This document shows, piece by piece, positions 1 to 5,863 of a stretch of DNA of 10,484 bases. Origin of the DNA: Verrucomicrobiales bacterium (GTDB lineage: Bacteria > Verrucomicrobiota > Verrucomicrobiia > Limisphaerales > UBA1096); assembly GCA_028817635.1 (NCBI GenBank), contig JAPPPH010000084.1, positions 1-10,484 of the forward strand, read 5' to 3'. Under the pieces are notes generated by a model. That model was given only the letters and a program-made list of their open reading frames with translations. It was not told the origin of the DNA and made no database searches. The position numbers were made by a program, and so were the translations under genes. Numbering within the stretch: the stretch's first letter is position 1; every line of letters begins with the position of its first letter.

Positions 1-1
1 C

Positions 2-253
2 AGCGAATGGCTGGCGGTGGTCATGCTGGCGCGCAAGTTCCCGGTGCGCCTCGTGCCGCACGTGGGCGACATGGGGCAGATTCATCAGCACCTCGTTTTG
101 TTCAGCCACATTGCGCTTGGCCATGAGAAACTGTTCCTCGAATACATCCCGCATCTGCGCGACGATTTCGTTCACCCGGCAAACGTCGACAGTGGCCACT
201 ACATGCCGCCGCAGGAACCGGGCTGCAGTACCGACCTCCACCTAGCTCGATGA
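2..253 (+). CDS. Enolase-superfamily protein, C-terminal fragment (sugar-acid dehydratase-like)
   Basis: Only the last 83 residues lie in the window; the frame is open from base 2 to a TGA at 251-253, and the gene begins upstream. The segment around PHVGDMGQIHQH, followed by a helix-rich stretch ending in HFVHP-like DDFVHP and a PQEPG motif, matches the C-terminal end of mandelate racemase/muconate lactonizing enzyme relatives, closest in style to L-fuconate-type dehydratases. The His in PHVGD (bases 59-61) sits where the barrel's catalytic base region is expected. Such enzymes abstract the alpha-proton of a sugar acid using a Mg2+-stabilised enolate. The stop codon overlaps the next start by 4 bp (ATGA), implying a shared transcript. 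Superfamily membership is fairly secure; the exact substrate is not visible from this fragment. The CGCTTGGCCATGAG at 114-127 resembles the window's palindrome but encodes a residue run I take to be family-typical. Confidence 0.75.
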   Translation, partial: SEWLAVVMLARKFPVRLVPHVGDMGQIHQHLVLFSHIALGHEKLFLEYIPHLRDDFVHPANVDSGHYMPPQEPGCSTDLHLAR

Positions 254-1047
254 AAAAACTAATCTTCACCCTCCTGATCGCCGCTTGGCCAAGCGTAACC
301 CTGCTGAACGCGGAGGAGGCGCCCGAGCCGCTTGGCCAAGCGCACGCGCACAACGACTACTACCACAAGCGGCCGCTGCTCGACGCCTTGTCGCACGGTT
401 TTTGCAGTGTCGAGGCCGACGTGTTTTTGAAAAACGGTAAACTGCTCGTCGGGCATTTTCAGTTCGAGTTGCGCGAAAAACGATCGCTCGAGTCGCTTTA
501 CCTCGAGCCACTGGCCAAGCGCGTGAAGGCCAACGGCGGCAGTGTCCACAAAACCAAGGCGCCATTTCACCTGATGATCGATTTCAAAACCGACGGCCCG
601 AAGACCTACGCCGCACTCCAGCCATTGCTCGAGAAGTACCGGTTCATGCTCACCGAGTTCGGCCCGGATAAGACTGAAAACAAGGCGGTGACGATTGTGA
701 TCTCCGGCAGTCGCCCGCGCGCGGCGATGGAAAAACAAGCCAAGCGTCTGGCCGGCTACGACGGAAGGATGTCCGACCTTGGCCAAGGGGCGAGCCCGCA
801 TTTCATGCCGTGGATCAGTGACAGTTGGCGGTCGCACTTCAAGTGGCGAGGCAAGGGCGATCTCCCGGCAGCCGAGCAGGCCAAGCTCAAGCGCATCGTT
901 CAGCAGGCCCACAAGGATGGACAAAAAATCCGCTTCTGGGCCGCACCCGACAACCCGGCCACTTGGGCTGTGCTGCGCCAGGCCGGTGTCGACTTCATCA
1001 ACACCGACCGCCTCGAGGCTCTATCCAGATTCCTGCGAGCCAAGTAA
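250..1047 (+). CDS. Secreted PLC/GDPD-fold phosphodiesterase-like protein (AIM6-like)
   Basis: This is a 265-residue protein. Residues 1-21 form a Sec signal peptide: MKK start, hydrophobic core, probable cleavage after LNA. The mature protein opens with HAHNDYY (residues 32-38), followed by E55 and D57 in SVEADV and H69 in VGH. This His/Glu-x-Asp/His set is the active-site pattern of the phospholipase C/glycerophosphodiester phosphodiesterase barrel superfamily, in the subgroup typified by yeast AIM6. A later stretch (FWAAPDNPATW, then GVDFINTD near residues 234-253) resembles the last barrel strands of GDPD proteins. Export to the periplasm or envelope and hydrolysis of a phosphodiester are inferred; the substrate is unknown. 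The ATG at 250 overlaps the upstream stop by 4 bp and gives a proper signal peptide; no Shine-Dalgarno is visible. Copies of the palindromic repeat encode AWPS (12-15), LGQA (28-31, directly before the catalytic HAHND) and LGQG (177-180). Confidence 0.82.
   Translation: MKKLIFTLLIAAWPSVTLLNAEEAPEPLGQAHAHNDYYHKRPLLDALSHGFCSVEADVFLKNGKLLVGHFQFELREKRSLESLYLEPLAKRVKANGGSVHKTKAPFHLMIDFKTDGPKTYAALQPLLEKYRFMLTEFGPDKTENKAVTIVISGSRPRAAMEKQAKRLAGYDGRMSDLGQGASPHFMPWISDSWRSHFKWRGKGDLPAAEQAKLKRIVQQAHKDGQKIRFWAAPDNPATWAVLRQAGVDFINTDRLEALSRFLRAK
282..295. repeat. Palindromic 14-mer, copy 1 (exact)
   Basis: Exact CGCTTGGCCAAGCG. It lies in the hydrophobic core of the signal peptide of the AIM6-like protein and is read as A-W-P-S (residues 12-15). 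The Trp and Pro are unusual but tolerable in this position. Confidence 0.9.
329..342. repeat. Palindromic 14-mer, copy 2 (exact)
   Basis: Exact CGCTTGGCCAAGCG, 47 bp (start to start) after copy 1 and in a different codon phase, read as L-G-Q-A (residues 28-31). It ends immediately before the predicted active-site HAHND motif, in the stretch joining signal peptide to enzyme domain. Confidence 0.9.
778..787. repeat. Palindromic core, copy 3
   Basis: Exact 10-base core CTTGGCCAAG with diverged flanks, read as L-G-Q (residues 177-179, followed by G) in the AIM6-like protein, probably in a surface loop. Confidence 0.75.
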
Positions 1048-1050
1048 GCA

Positions 1051-1121
1051 ATCCTGTCTATCCTGTTCATCCATGTTTTAATGCTCTGTTACTCAACATG
1101 GATGAACAGGATAGGCAGGAT
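1051..1121. repeat. Long inverted repeat (27-bp arms, 17-nt loop), REP/MITE-like or terminator hairpin
   Basis: The arms at 1051-1077 and 1095-1121 are reverse complements at 26 of 27 positions; the one difference (T1057 against G1115) would still form a G-U pair in RNA, so the transcript can fold as an uninterrupted 27-bp stem with a 17-nt loop (1078-1094). Each arm is built of three related 9-mers: ATCCTGTCT, ATCCTGTTC and ATCCATGTT. It begins 4 bp after the stop of the AIM6-like gene and lies 76 bp before the next start. No T-tract follows, so it is not a standard intrinsic terminator, although such a stem could stop transcription or protect the 3' end. The near-perfect arms suggest a recent mobile palindrome or an element under selection. 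The rest of the gap (1122-1197) holds one degenerate palindrome copy and no promoter I can support. Confidence 0.85.
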
Positions 1122-1136
1122 GAAATGATCGAACTG

Positions 1137-1150
1137 CTCTTGGCTAAGCG
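1137..1150. repeat. Degenerate palindrome copy (12 of 14 bases)
   Basis: CTCTTGGCTAAGCG differs from the 14-mer at positions 2 and 9. It is intergenic, 16 bp after the inverted repeat. It is probably a decayed copy, but alone it would not be significant. Confidence 0.45.
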
Positions 1151-1197
1151 GGAAATCGGCCTTTATTTGGCGGGGTAGGCGTGCGACTGTTCCGCGC

Positions 1198-2100
1198 ATG
1201 CACGACCTCAATCGACGTACATTCGTCCGCAATGCTGCCCTTGGTTTGCCTGCGATCGCCTTGGCCCCAAGTGTCTTGGCTGCCAAGAAAAAGGCCTCCG
1301 AGCGTTTCCAGATTGGTATTCAGGAATACACGTTTCATCGTTGGCTCGGTAGTGGAAAATTGAAGCATCTCGACTATCCGGCGCTGGCCAAAAAGGAACT
1401 CGGCATCACACACATCGAGTACTGGAACCGGCCGTTCGGAGGCAAGCACACCGACAAAAAATACGTCGGCGAACTGGCCAAGCGCACCACTGGTGAGGGG
1501 ATGAAAAACGTGCTGATTCTCATCGACGCCGGCAACGAACTGGACGCAAAGGATCCCAAGCAGCGCGCCCGATCGGTTGAGGAGCACAAGGGCTGGGTCG
1601 ACTGCGCCGCACAGCTTGGCTGTGATGCCATCCGCGTGAACTGTCGCTCCGGAGGCAACAGGGAGGAGAACATGAAAAACGCAGTCGAGGGGATGCGTGC
1701 GATCTGCGACTACGCGAAAGGCAGCAAGGTAAAGATCGTGATCGAGCCGCACGGCGGTTACTCGAACGACCCCGACTGGCTGCTGGCGGTCATCAAGCAA
1801 CTCGACCATCCGCACGCAGGACTGTTGCCGGACTTCAACAACTTCGGGCGGTACGACCGTTACGACGGAGTCGAGCGGACGCTTGCCTACGCACCGGCCA
1901 TCTGTGCCAAGGCGTTGAACTTTGATGACAAGGGCAACGAAACACACACGGACTACTATCGGATGATGAAAATCATCCACCAATCCAGCTACTCGGGCGT
2001 GATCACGATTGAGTTCGAGGGGCACAAGGTCGACCCGATCGCCGGCTCTCTCAAGACCAAGGCCCTGATCCAAAAAGCCCTCAAGGCTGCAGCTGCCTAA
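1198..2100 (+). CDS. Tat-exported sugar phosphate isomerase/epimerase-like TIM-barrel protein
   Basis: This is a 300-residue protein. The N-terminus has a twin-arginine signal (N-R-R-T-F-V, residues 5-10), a hydrophobic stretch, and a probable cleavage near VLA (residues 26-28). The remainder fits the xylose-isomerase-like / AP endonuclease 2 TIM barrel: an IQEYTFHRW first strand (41-49), GITHIEYW (69-76), CDAIRVNC (142-149), VIEPHGG (181-187), LLPDFNNF (209-216) and TIEFEG (270-275). E183, D212 and E272 or E274, with a His, are the likely metal ligands. Such Tat-exported members are common in Planctomycetota/Verrucomicrobiota and are presumed to isomerise or epimerise sugars or related compounds; the substrate is unknown. 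The start at ATG 1198 gives the Tat motif at the expected place; the upstream sequence has no convincing Shine-Dalgarno. The TAA shares its last A with the next gene's ATG (TAATG), indicating an operon. Confidence 0.85.
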   Translation: MHDLNRRTFVRNAALGLPAIALAPSVLAAKKKASERFQIGIQEYTFHRWLGSGKLKHLDYPALAKKELGITHIEYWNRPFGGKHTDKKYVGELAKRTTGEGMKNVLILIDAGNELDAKDPKQRARSVEEHKGWVDCAAQLGCDAIRVNCRSGGNREENMKNAVEGMRAICDYAKGSKVKIVIEPHGGYSNDPDWLLAVIKQLDHPHAGLLPDFNNFGRYDRYDGVERTLAYAPAICAKALNFDDKGNETHTDYYRMMKIIHQSSYSGVITIEFEGHKVDPIAGSLKTKALIQKALKAAAA

Positions 2101-3305
2101 TGAATTGCCGACGCTCCATTGAATTACTTTTGTTTTGCACGCTTGGCCAGGCGCTTGGCCAAGCGGCGGAGCCGTTGCCCCTGCCGGAGAGTACGCCGTG
2201 GGATGTTGCGGCATTGAAAAAGGCGCCCAAGTTTGAGTGGGTTCGACAGGAGGGCAACGTGCATGCCCTGCTGTACGCCGGCGAAAAATATCGCGGCAAC
2301 CCCACCCGGGTGTTCGCCTACTACGCCTCGCCCAAGACGCTTGGCCAAGCGGTGGAGGGTAAAACTCCGGGCATCGTGTTGGTTCACGGAGGCGGTGGCA
2401 CAGCGTTTGCCAACTGGGCACAGTTGTGGGCCAAGCGCGGTTACGCGGCGATCGCGATGGACTTGGCCGGTTGCGGTGAGGGCCGCAAACGGCTGCCGGA
2501 CGGTGGCCCGGGCCAAAGTCACGCCGACAAGTTCAGTACCATCGACGAGCCGCTTGAAAATCAGTGGTCATACCATGCCGTGGCAAACGTGATTCGCGGA
2601 CACTCACTGCTGCGCAGTTTCGCCGAGGTGGATGTCGACCGCGTCGCGTTGACCGGGATCAGTTGGGGCGGCTACCTGACCTGCATCGTCTCCGGGGTGG
2701 ACGACCGTTTTGCGATGGCCATGCCGGTTTACGGATGCGGTTTCCTGCGGGAAAACAGCGTCTGGAAAGTTGGCGAATTCGGCAAAATGACCGCGGCGCA
2801 GTCGGACAAATGGCATCGGATGTGGGATCCGTCCCGCTACATCGGCTCGGCGAAAATGCCAGTGATGTTCTTGAACGGCACAAACGATTTCGCCTATCCG
2901 ATGGACAGCTACGCCAAGACCTGCGCGCTGGTACGAAGCGAGAAAAACTACAGCATACAGCTTAACATGAAGCACGGACACCTTTTCGAATTCCCGGAAT
3001 TCTTCCTGTTCGCCGACCAGTACATCCGCGGGGGCAAGCCGATGCCGGTGGTCGCCCGGCCGGTCATCGACGGCGGCAAAGTCCGCACCTCGGTCAAGTC
3101 GGAGACCAAGTTGATCGAGGCCAAGCTGCACTACACCACGGCACCGCATGAACAAAACCGGAGCCGTGCCTGGAAGACGATCGAACTCAAGGTGGACGGG
3201 CATCACGTCCAAGGCGCGGCCCCGCCCAGCGCAGCCACCGTCTGGTACGTCGCCGTTCGAGACGAACGCAAAGCCATCGCCAGCAGCGAACTGATCGTCC
3301 CATGA
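2100..3305 (+). CDS. Secreted alpha/beta hydrolase (acetyl xylan esterase / dienelactone hydrolase-like)
   Basis: This is a 401-residue protein. Residues 1-22 or so are a Sec signal peptide whose second half is two consecutive LGQA units (15-22) made by the palindromic repeat; cleavage after G-Q-A satisfies the -3/-1 rule. An alpha/beta hydrolase domain follows: oxyanion-hole motif VHGGGG (95-100), nucleophile elbow G-I-S-W-G-G with Ser188, probable acid Asp263 in GTNDFAYP, and base His292 or His294 in MKHGH. Residues 315-401 form a C-terminal beta-rich segment, as seen in some envelope esterases and PhoPQ-regulated-type hydrolases. It probably removes acyl groups from a carbohydrate or similar ester outside the cytoplasm; the precise family is uncertain. 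It starts in the TAATG junction with the isomerase gene and ends in an ATGA overlap with the DUF1592 gene. A third LGQA (81-84) falls between two strands, before the core domain. Confidence 0.85.
   Translation: MNCRRSIELLLFCTLGQALGQAAEPLPLPESTPWDVAALKKAPKFEWVRQEGNVHALLYAGEKYRGNPTRVFAYYASPKTLGQAVEGKTPGIVLVHGGGGTAFANWAQLWAKRGYAAIAMDLAGCGEGRKRLPDGGPGQSHADKFSTIDEPLENQWSYHAVANVIRGHSLLRSFAEVDVDRVALTGISWGGYLTCIVSGVDDRFAMAMPVYGCGFLRENSVWKVGEFGKMTAAQSDKWHRMWDPSRYIGSAKMPVMFLNGTNDFAYPMDSYAKTCALVRSEKNYSIQLNMKHGHLFEFPEFFLFADQYIRGGKPMPVVARPVIDGGKVRTSVKSETKLIEAKLHYTTAPHEQNRSRAWKTIELKVDGHHVQGAAPPSAATVWYVAVRDERKAIASSELIVP
2140..2165. repeat. Palindromic repeat, tandem dimer (copies 4-5)
   Basis: Two units with 12-bp period share a CG. 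The first (2140-2153) has one mismatch, G for A at position 11; the second (2152-2165) is an exact 14-mer. Read as LGQA-LGQA, they form the end of the hydrolase signal peptide, including the predicted cleavage site. Confidence 0.92.
2338..2351. repeat. Palindromic 14-mer, copy 6 (exact)
   Basis: Exact CGCTTGGCCAAGCG in the alpha/beta hydrolase gene, read as L-G-Q-A (residues 81-84) in a segment just before the first core strand GIVLVHGGGG. This is a likely loop where four extra residues could be tolerated. Confidence 0.9.
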
Positions 3306-5863
3306 AAAAACTGTTTAACGTCACTTTAGTTTTGGTGCTTGGCCAAGCGCTTGGCCAAGCGGCCGAGCGGTTTGATTTTCATACCATTCGCAAACCGGCG
3401 GCCGCAGCCATTGAAGGCGTGGTTGAAGGGGAATTATTAAAGGCAAGCGGCAGGGCCCGCCCGCAGGACATGCGGGGATTTGGCGCCGGCTGGAGCGGGG
3501 ACGCCCACCTGCTTTGGGACGGCGTGGTTGGGGATGAAAACACGGTGGAGTTTTCCGTTGAAAAATCGGGCCGCTACACATTGGCGATGCAGTGGACGTT
3601 GGCGCCGGATTACGGGCAGTTCGAAGTACGGCTGAATGGGAAGGTGGTCGAGCCGAGGCTGGATTTGTATTCGCCTGACGTCCGCTTGGCCAAGCTGCGT
3701 GAGCTGGGCGAATTGGAATTGAACGCGGGTACGCAACGGATCGAGATCAAGTTGATCGGTGCCAACGCCAAGGCGAGCAAGTACCGGAACAAGGGGTACC
3801 TTTACGGGCTAGATTACCTGAAACTTTCGGACTTGGCACCCGAGCCGGAAAAGGTGGACGAACCGGCGCAGATCACTGTCGCAAAGGTGAATTTCGCCGA
3901 GGCGCGGACGTTGATGAAGCAGCATTGTTTTCGCTGTCACGGGGCAAAGAAGGTGAAGGGCAAGGTGAACCTTGAGGCCTTGGCCAAGCGCTCGGATGTT
4001 TTGAAAGACGTTGAGCTGGCGCGACACGCGGCGGAGGCGTTGGCCAAGGCGGAGATGCCACCGGAGGATGAGCCGCAGCCGGCCAAGGGCGAGCGGGCAA
4101 AGTTAGCGGCATTTTTTGAGGGTGTCGTCGATGAATATGTGTCGGCCAACACCACACTTGAGCCGGTGGTGATGCGGCGGCTAAACCGCTACGAGTACAA
4201 CAACGCCGTGCGCGATCTGTTGGAGTTGCGCGGCGATATTTATCCGCTGCCGGAAAAAGTGATCCGCTCTAGCCAGTATTTCAATCCTGCCTCGGGCCGG
4301 ATGCCGACGGGAGTGACGGTGGGCAACCGCACACTCGGCAAATTCCAGGTGGAGCGGCAGATTTTATCCGGCGTGGACCCGTTCGCCATCGACCTGCAGG
4401 CGGAGCACGGGTTCAACAACCAGGGCGAGCAGCTCAGCATCCCGCCGATCCTTCTGGAGAGTCTGCTCAAGCTGGGCCGCTCGATCGTGAACGCAAAGGA
4501 GTTCGACGATTACACGGCGTCGCGCAACACGATTTTCAAGGATGACGGGAAGCCGGTAGCCAAGCGGTTGAGGCCGTTTTTGGAGCGGGCATTCCGGTCG
4601 CCGGTGGATGAGGCGACGCTGGCGCGATACACCGCATTTCACGCTTCGGAGCAAAAACGCACCGGCTCGTTCACCACGGCGATGAAGTCGGTGGTGGCGG
4701 CTGTGCTGGCTTCGCCCAAATTTCTTTACGTGGTGGAAACCAAGCAGGGCGCAGGCGAAAAGACACCTGCAAACGATTACGAGCTGGCGCAACGGCTGTC
4801 GCTGTTTCTCTGGAGCAGCATCCCGGATGAACCGCTGCTAGCCGCCGCACGGGAAGGGCAGTTGCGGCAACCGGCCGTATTGGAGACACAGGTACGTCGC
4901 ATGTTGAATGACCGGCGCAGTCGTGCGTTGGCCGAGAACTTCGCGCGCCAATGGCTGCGGCTGGATCAACTCATCACCGCCGTGCCAGACTTCGACCGCT
5001 TTCAGGTGTACTACTCGCGCATCGGCTGCGAGCAGTGGAAGTTTGGCCTGCAAACAATGGTCGAGCCGCTGCTGCTCTTTGAGAGCGTGCAGGTGGAGGA
5101 TCGCTCTATCATGCTGTTTGTCGACAGCAACTACGCGTATCGCTCCGACGAGTTGCAGGCTTGGTACAACAAGCCCGAGGCGCCGTTCGGCACCCGCGGC
5201 AATCGAAATCGCTTCAATACCTTCACGCAGCCATTCCGCAAACGCCAGCTCACCACGCGGCGTGAGGGCGGCGTGATGACCACCGCAGCGGTGCTGACGA
5301 TGACCTCGACGCCACTGCGCACCAGCCCGATTAAGCGCGGCGCTTGGGTGGCCACGGTGATGTTCAATGACCCGCCGCCGCCGCCGCCGGACGTGGTGCC
5401 GGAGATTGAGGCCGACGATGCAGCCATCGAGGCGAAGGGTCTGACTATTCGCGAGCGACTCAAGCAACACGCGACGGACCAATCCTGCGCCAGTTGTCAC
5501 GCGCGCATCGATCCACTCGGGTTTGTGCTGGAGAGTTTCGATCCCATCGGACGCTGGCGCGACCAGTACCGCGGCGGGCGCGACATCGACGCGAGTGGCA
5601 AGCTCTTCGGCGAGGCGGAGTTTAAGGACATCGAGCAGTTCAAGGACGCCATCCTTGCGAGGCCGGAGAAATTCATGCGCGCCTTCAGTGAACATTTGCT
5701 AAGCTACGCGCTCGGTCGCGAATTAAAGGTGACAGACAAGCCGGCGATCGACCGCATCACGCGGCGGGTTACGGCGGATCACGGCCGCTTTTCCACCGTG
5801 GTGGTTGAGATTGCCAAGAGCATGCCGTTTCGGCATAAAACCGGTCAGAACGAAAGAAAATGA
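3302..5863 (+). CDS. DUF1592-family multi-domain c-haem protein with N-terminal carbohydrate-binding-like domain
   Basis: This is an 853-residue exported protein. Domains in order: signal peptide 1-20, ending in two LGQA units; a beta-sandwich, carbohydrate-binding-like segment about 25-175 (APDYGQFEVRLNG, DLYSPDV, YGLDYLKL); a cytochrome-type haem site CFRCH (209-213), followed by MPP as a possible axial Met region (252-254); DUF1587 about 286-310 (MRRLNRYEYNNAVRDLL); DUF1595 about 423-486; DUF1592 about 490-620 (YELAQRLSLFLWSSIPDE); DUF1588 about 655-755, with a six-proline run (691-696) and a second haem-type CASCH (729-733); and DUF1585 about 770-846. These planctomycete-type domains are known mainly from sequence surveys; a role in periplasmic redox or polymer degradation is inferred. 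Start ATG 3302 overlaps the hydrolase stop by 4 bp and the stop overlaps the DUF1552 start by 4 bp. Repeat copies also give RLAK (128-131) and LAKR (227-230). Confidence 0.92.
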   Translation: MKKLFNVTLVLVLGQALGQAAERFDFHTIRKPAAAAIEGVVEGELLKASGRARPQDMRGFGAGWSGDAHLLWDGVVGDENTVEFSVEKSGRYTLAMQWTLAPDYGQFEVRLNGKVVEPRLDLYSPDVRLAKLRELGELELNAGTQRIEIKLIGANAKASKYRNKGYLYGLDYLKLSDLAPEPEKVDEPAQITVAKVNFAEARTLMKQHCFRCHGAKKVKGKVNLEALAKRSDVLKDVELARHAAEALAKAEMPPEDEPQPAKGERAKLAAFFEGVVDEYVSANTTLEPVVMRRLNRYEYNNAVRDLLELRGDIYPLPEKVIRSSQYFNPASGRMPTGVTVGNRTLGKFQVERQILSGVDPFAIDLQAEHGFNNQGEQLSIPPILLESLLKLGRSIVNAKEFDDYTASRNTIFKDDGKPVAKRLRPFLERAFRSPVDEATLARYTAFHASEQKRTGSFTTAMKSVVAAVLASPKFLYVVETKQGAGEKTPANDYELAQRLSLFLWSSIPDEPLLAAAREGQLRQPAVLETQVRRMLNDRRSRALAENFARQWLRLDQLITAVPDFDRFQVYYSRIGCEQWKFGLQTMVEPLLLFESVQVEDRSIMLFVDSNYAYRSDELQAWYNKPEAPFGTRGNRNRFNTFTQPFRKRQLTTRREGGVMTTAAVLTMTSTPLRTSPIKRGAWVATVMFNDPPPPPPDVVPEIEADDAAIEAKGLTIRERLKQHATDQSCASCHARIDPLGFVLESFDPIGRWRDQYRGGRDIDASGKLFGEAEFKDIEQFKDAILARPEKFMRAFSEHLLSYALGRELKVTDKPAIDRITRRVTADHGRFSTVVVEIAKSMPFRHKTGQNERK
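3336..3361. repeat. Palindromic repeat, tandem dimer (copies 7-8)
   Basis: Two units with 12-bp period. The first (3336-3349) differs only at its first base (T for C); the second (3348-3361) is an exact 14-mer. Read as LGQA-LGQA (residues 13-20), they form the C-region and cleavage site of the signal peptide of the DUF1592 protein, just as in the gene before it. Confidence 0.92.
3683..3696. repeat. Palindromic repeat, copy 9 (13 of 14 bases)
   Basis: CGCTTGGCCAAGCT, with only the last base differing. It lies within the carbohydrate-binding-like segment of the DUF1592 protein, in the third codon phase, read as R-L-A-K-L (residues 128-132). Confidence 0.8.
3977..3990. repeat. Palindromic repeat, copy 10 (12 of 14 bases)
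   Basis: GCCTTGGCCAAGCG has an exact 10-base core and right flank, with a diverged left flank. Read as A-L-A-K-R (residues 226-230), it lies just after the first haem site in the DUF1592 protein. A further near-copy, GTTGGCCAAG (4039-4048), follows 60 bp later in the same phase and may be related or simply Ala/Lys-rich coding sequence. Confidence 0.65.

Noticed and set aside
510..521. Further palindrome copies at 510-521, 1473-1484 and 2429-2438 (CTGGCCAAGCG, GGGCCAAGCG)
   Set aside because: They lack the left half of the palindrome and read as plausible LAKR/WAKR helix sequence, so they may be ordinary codons.
1144..2421. Long open frame on the minus strand opposite the isomerase and hydrolase genes
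   Set aside because: It overlaps two well-recognised genes, matches no family I know, and arises from their GC-rich third codon positions.
5371..5388. Run of CCG codons giving six prolines as a microsatellite
   Set aside because: A proline run here is typical of the DUF1588 region in this protein family, so it is not an unusual expansion.
4838..5695. Minus-strand open frame opposite the DUF1592 gene
   Set aside because: It is antisense to strongly supported DUF1592/1588/1585 motifs and has no recognisable domain of its own.
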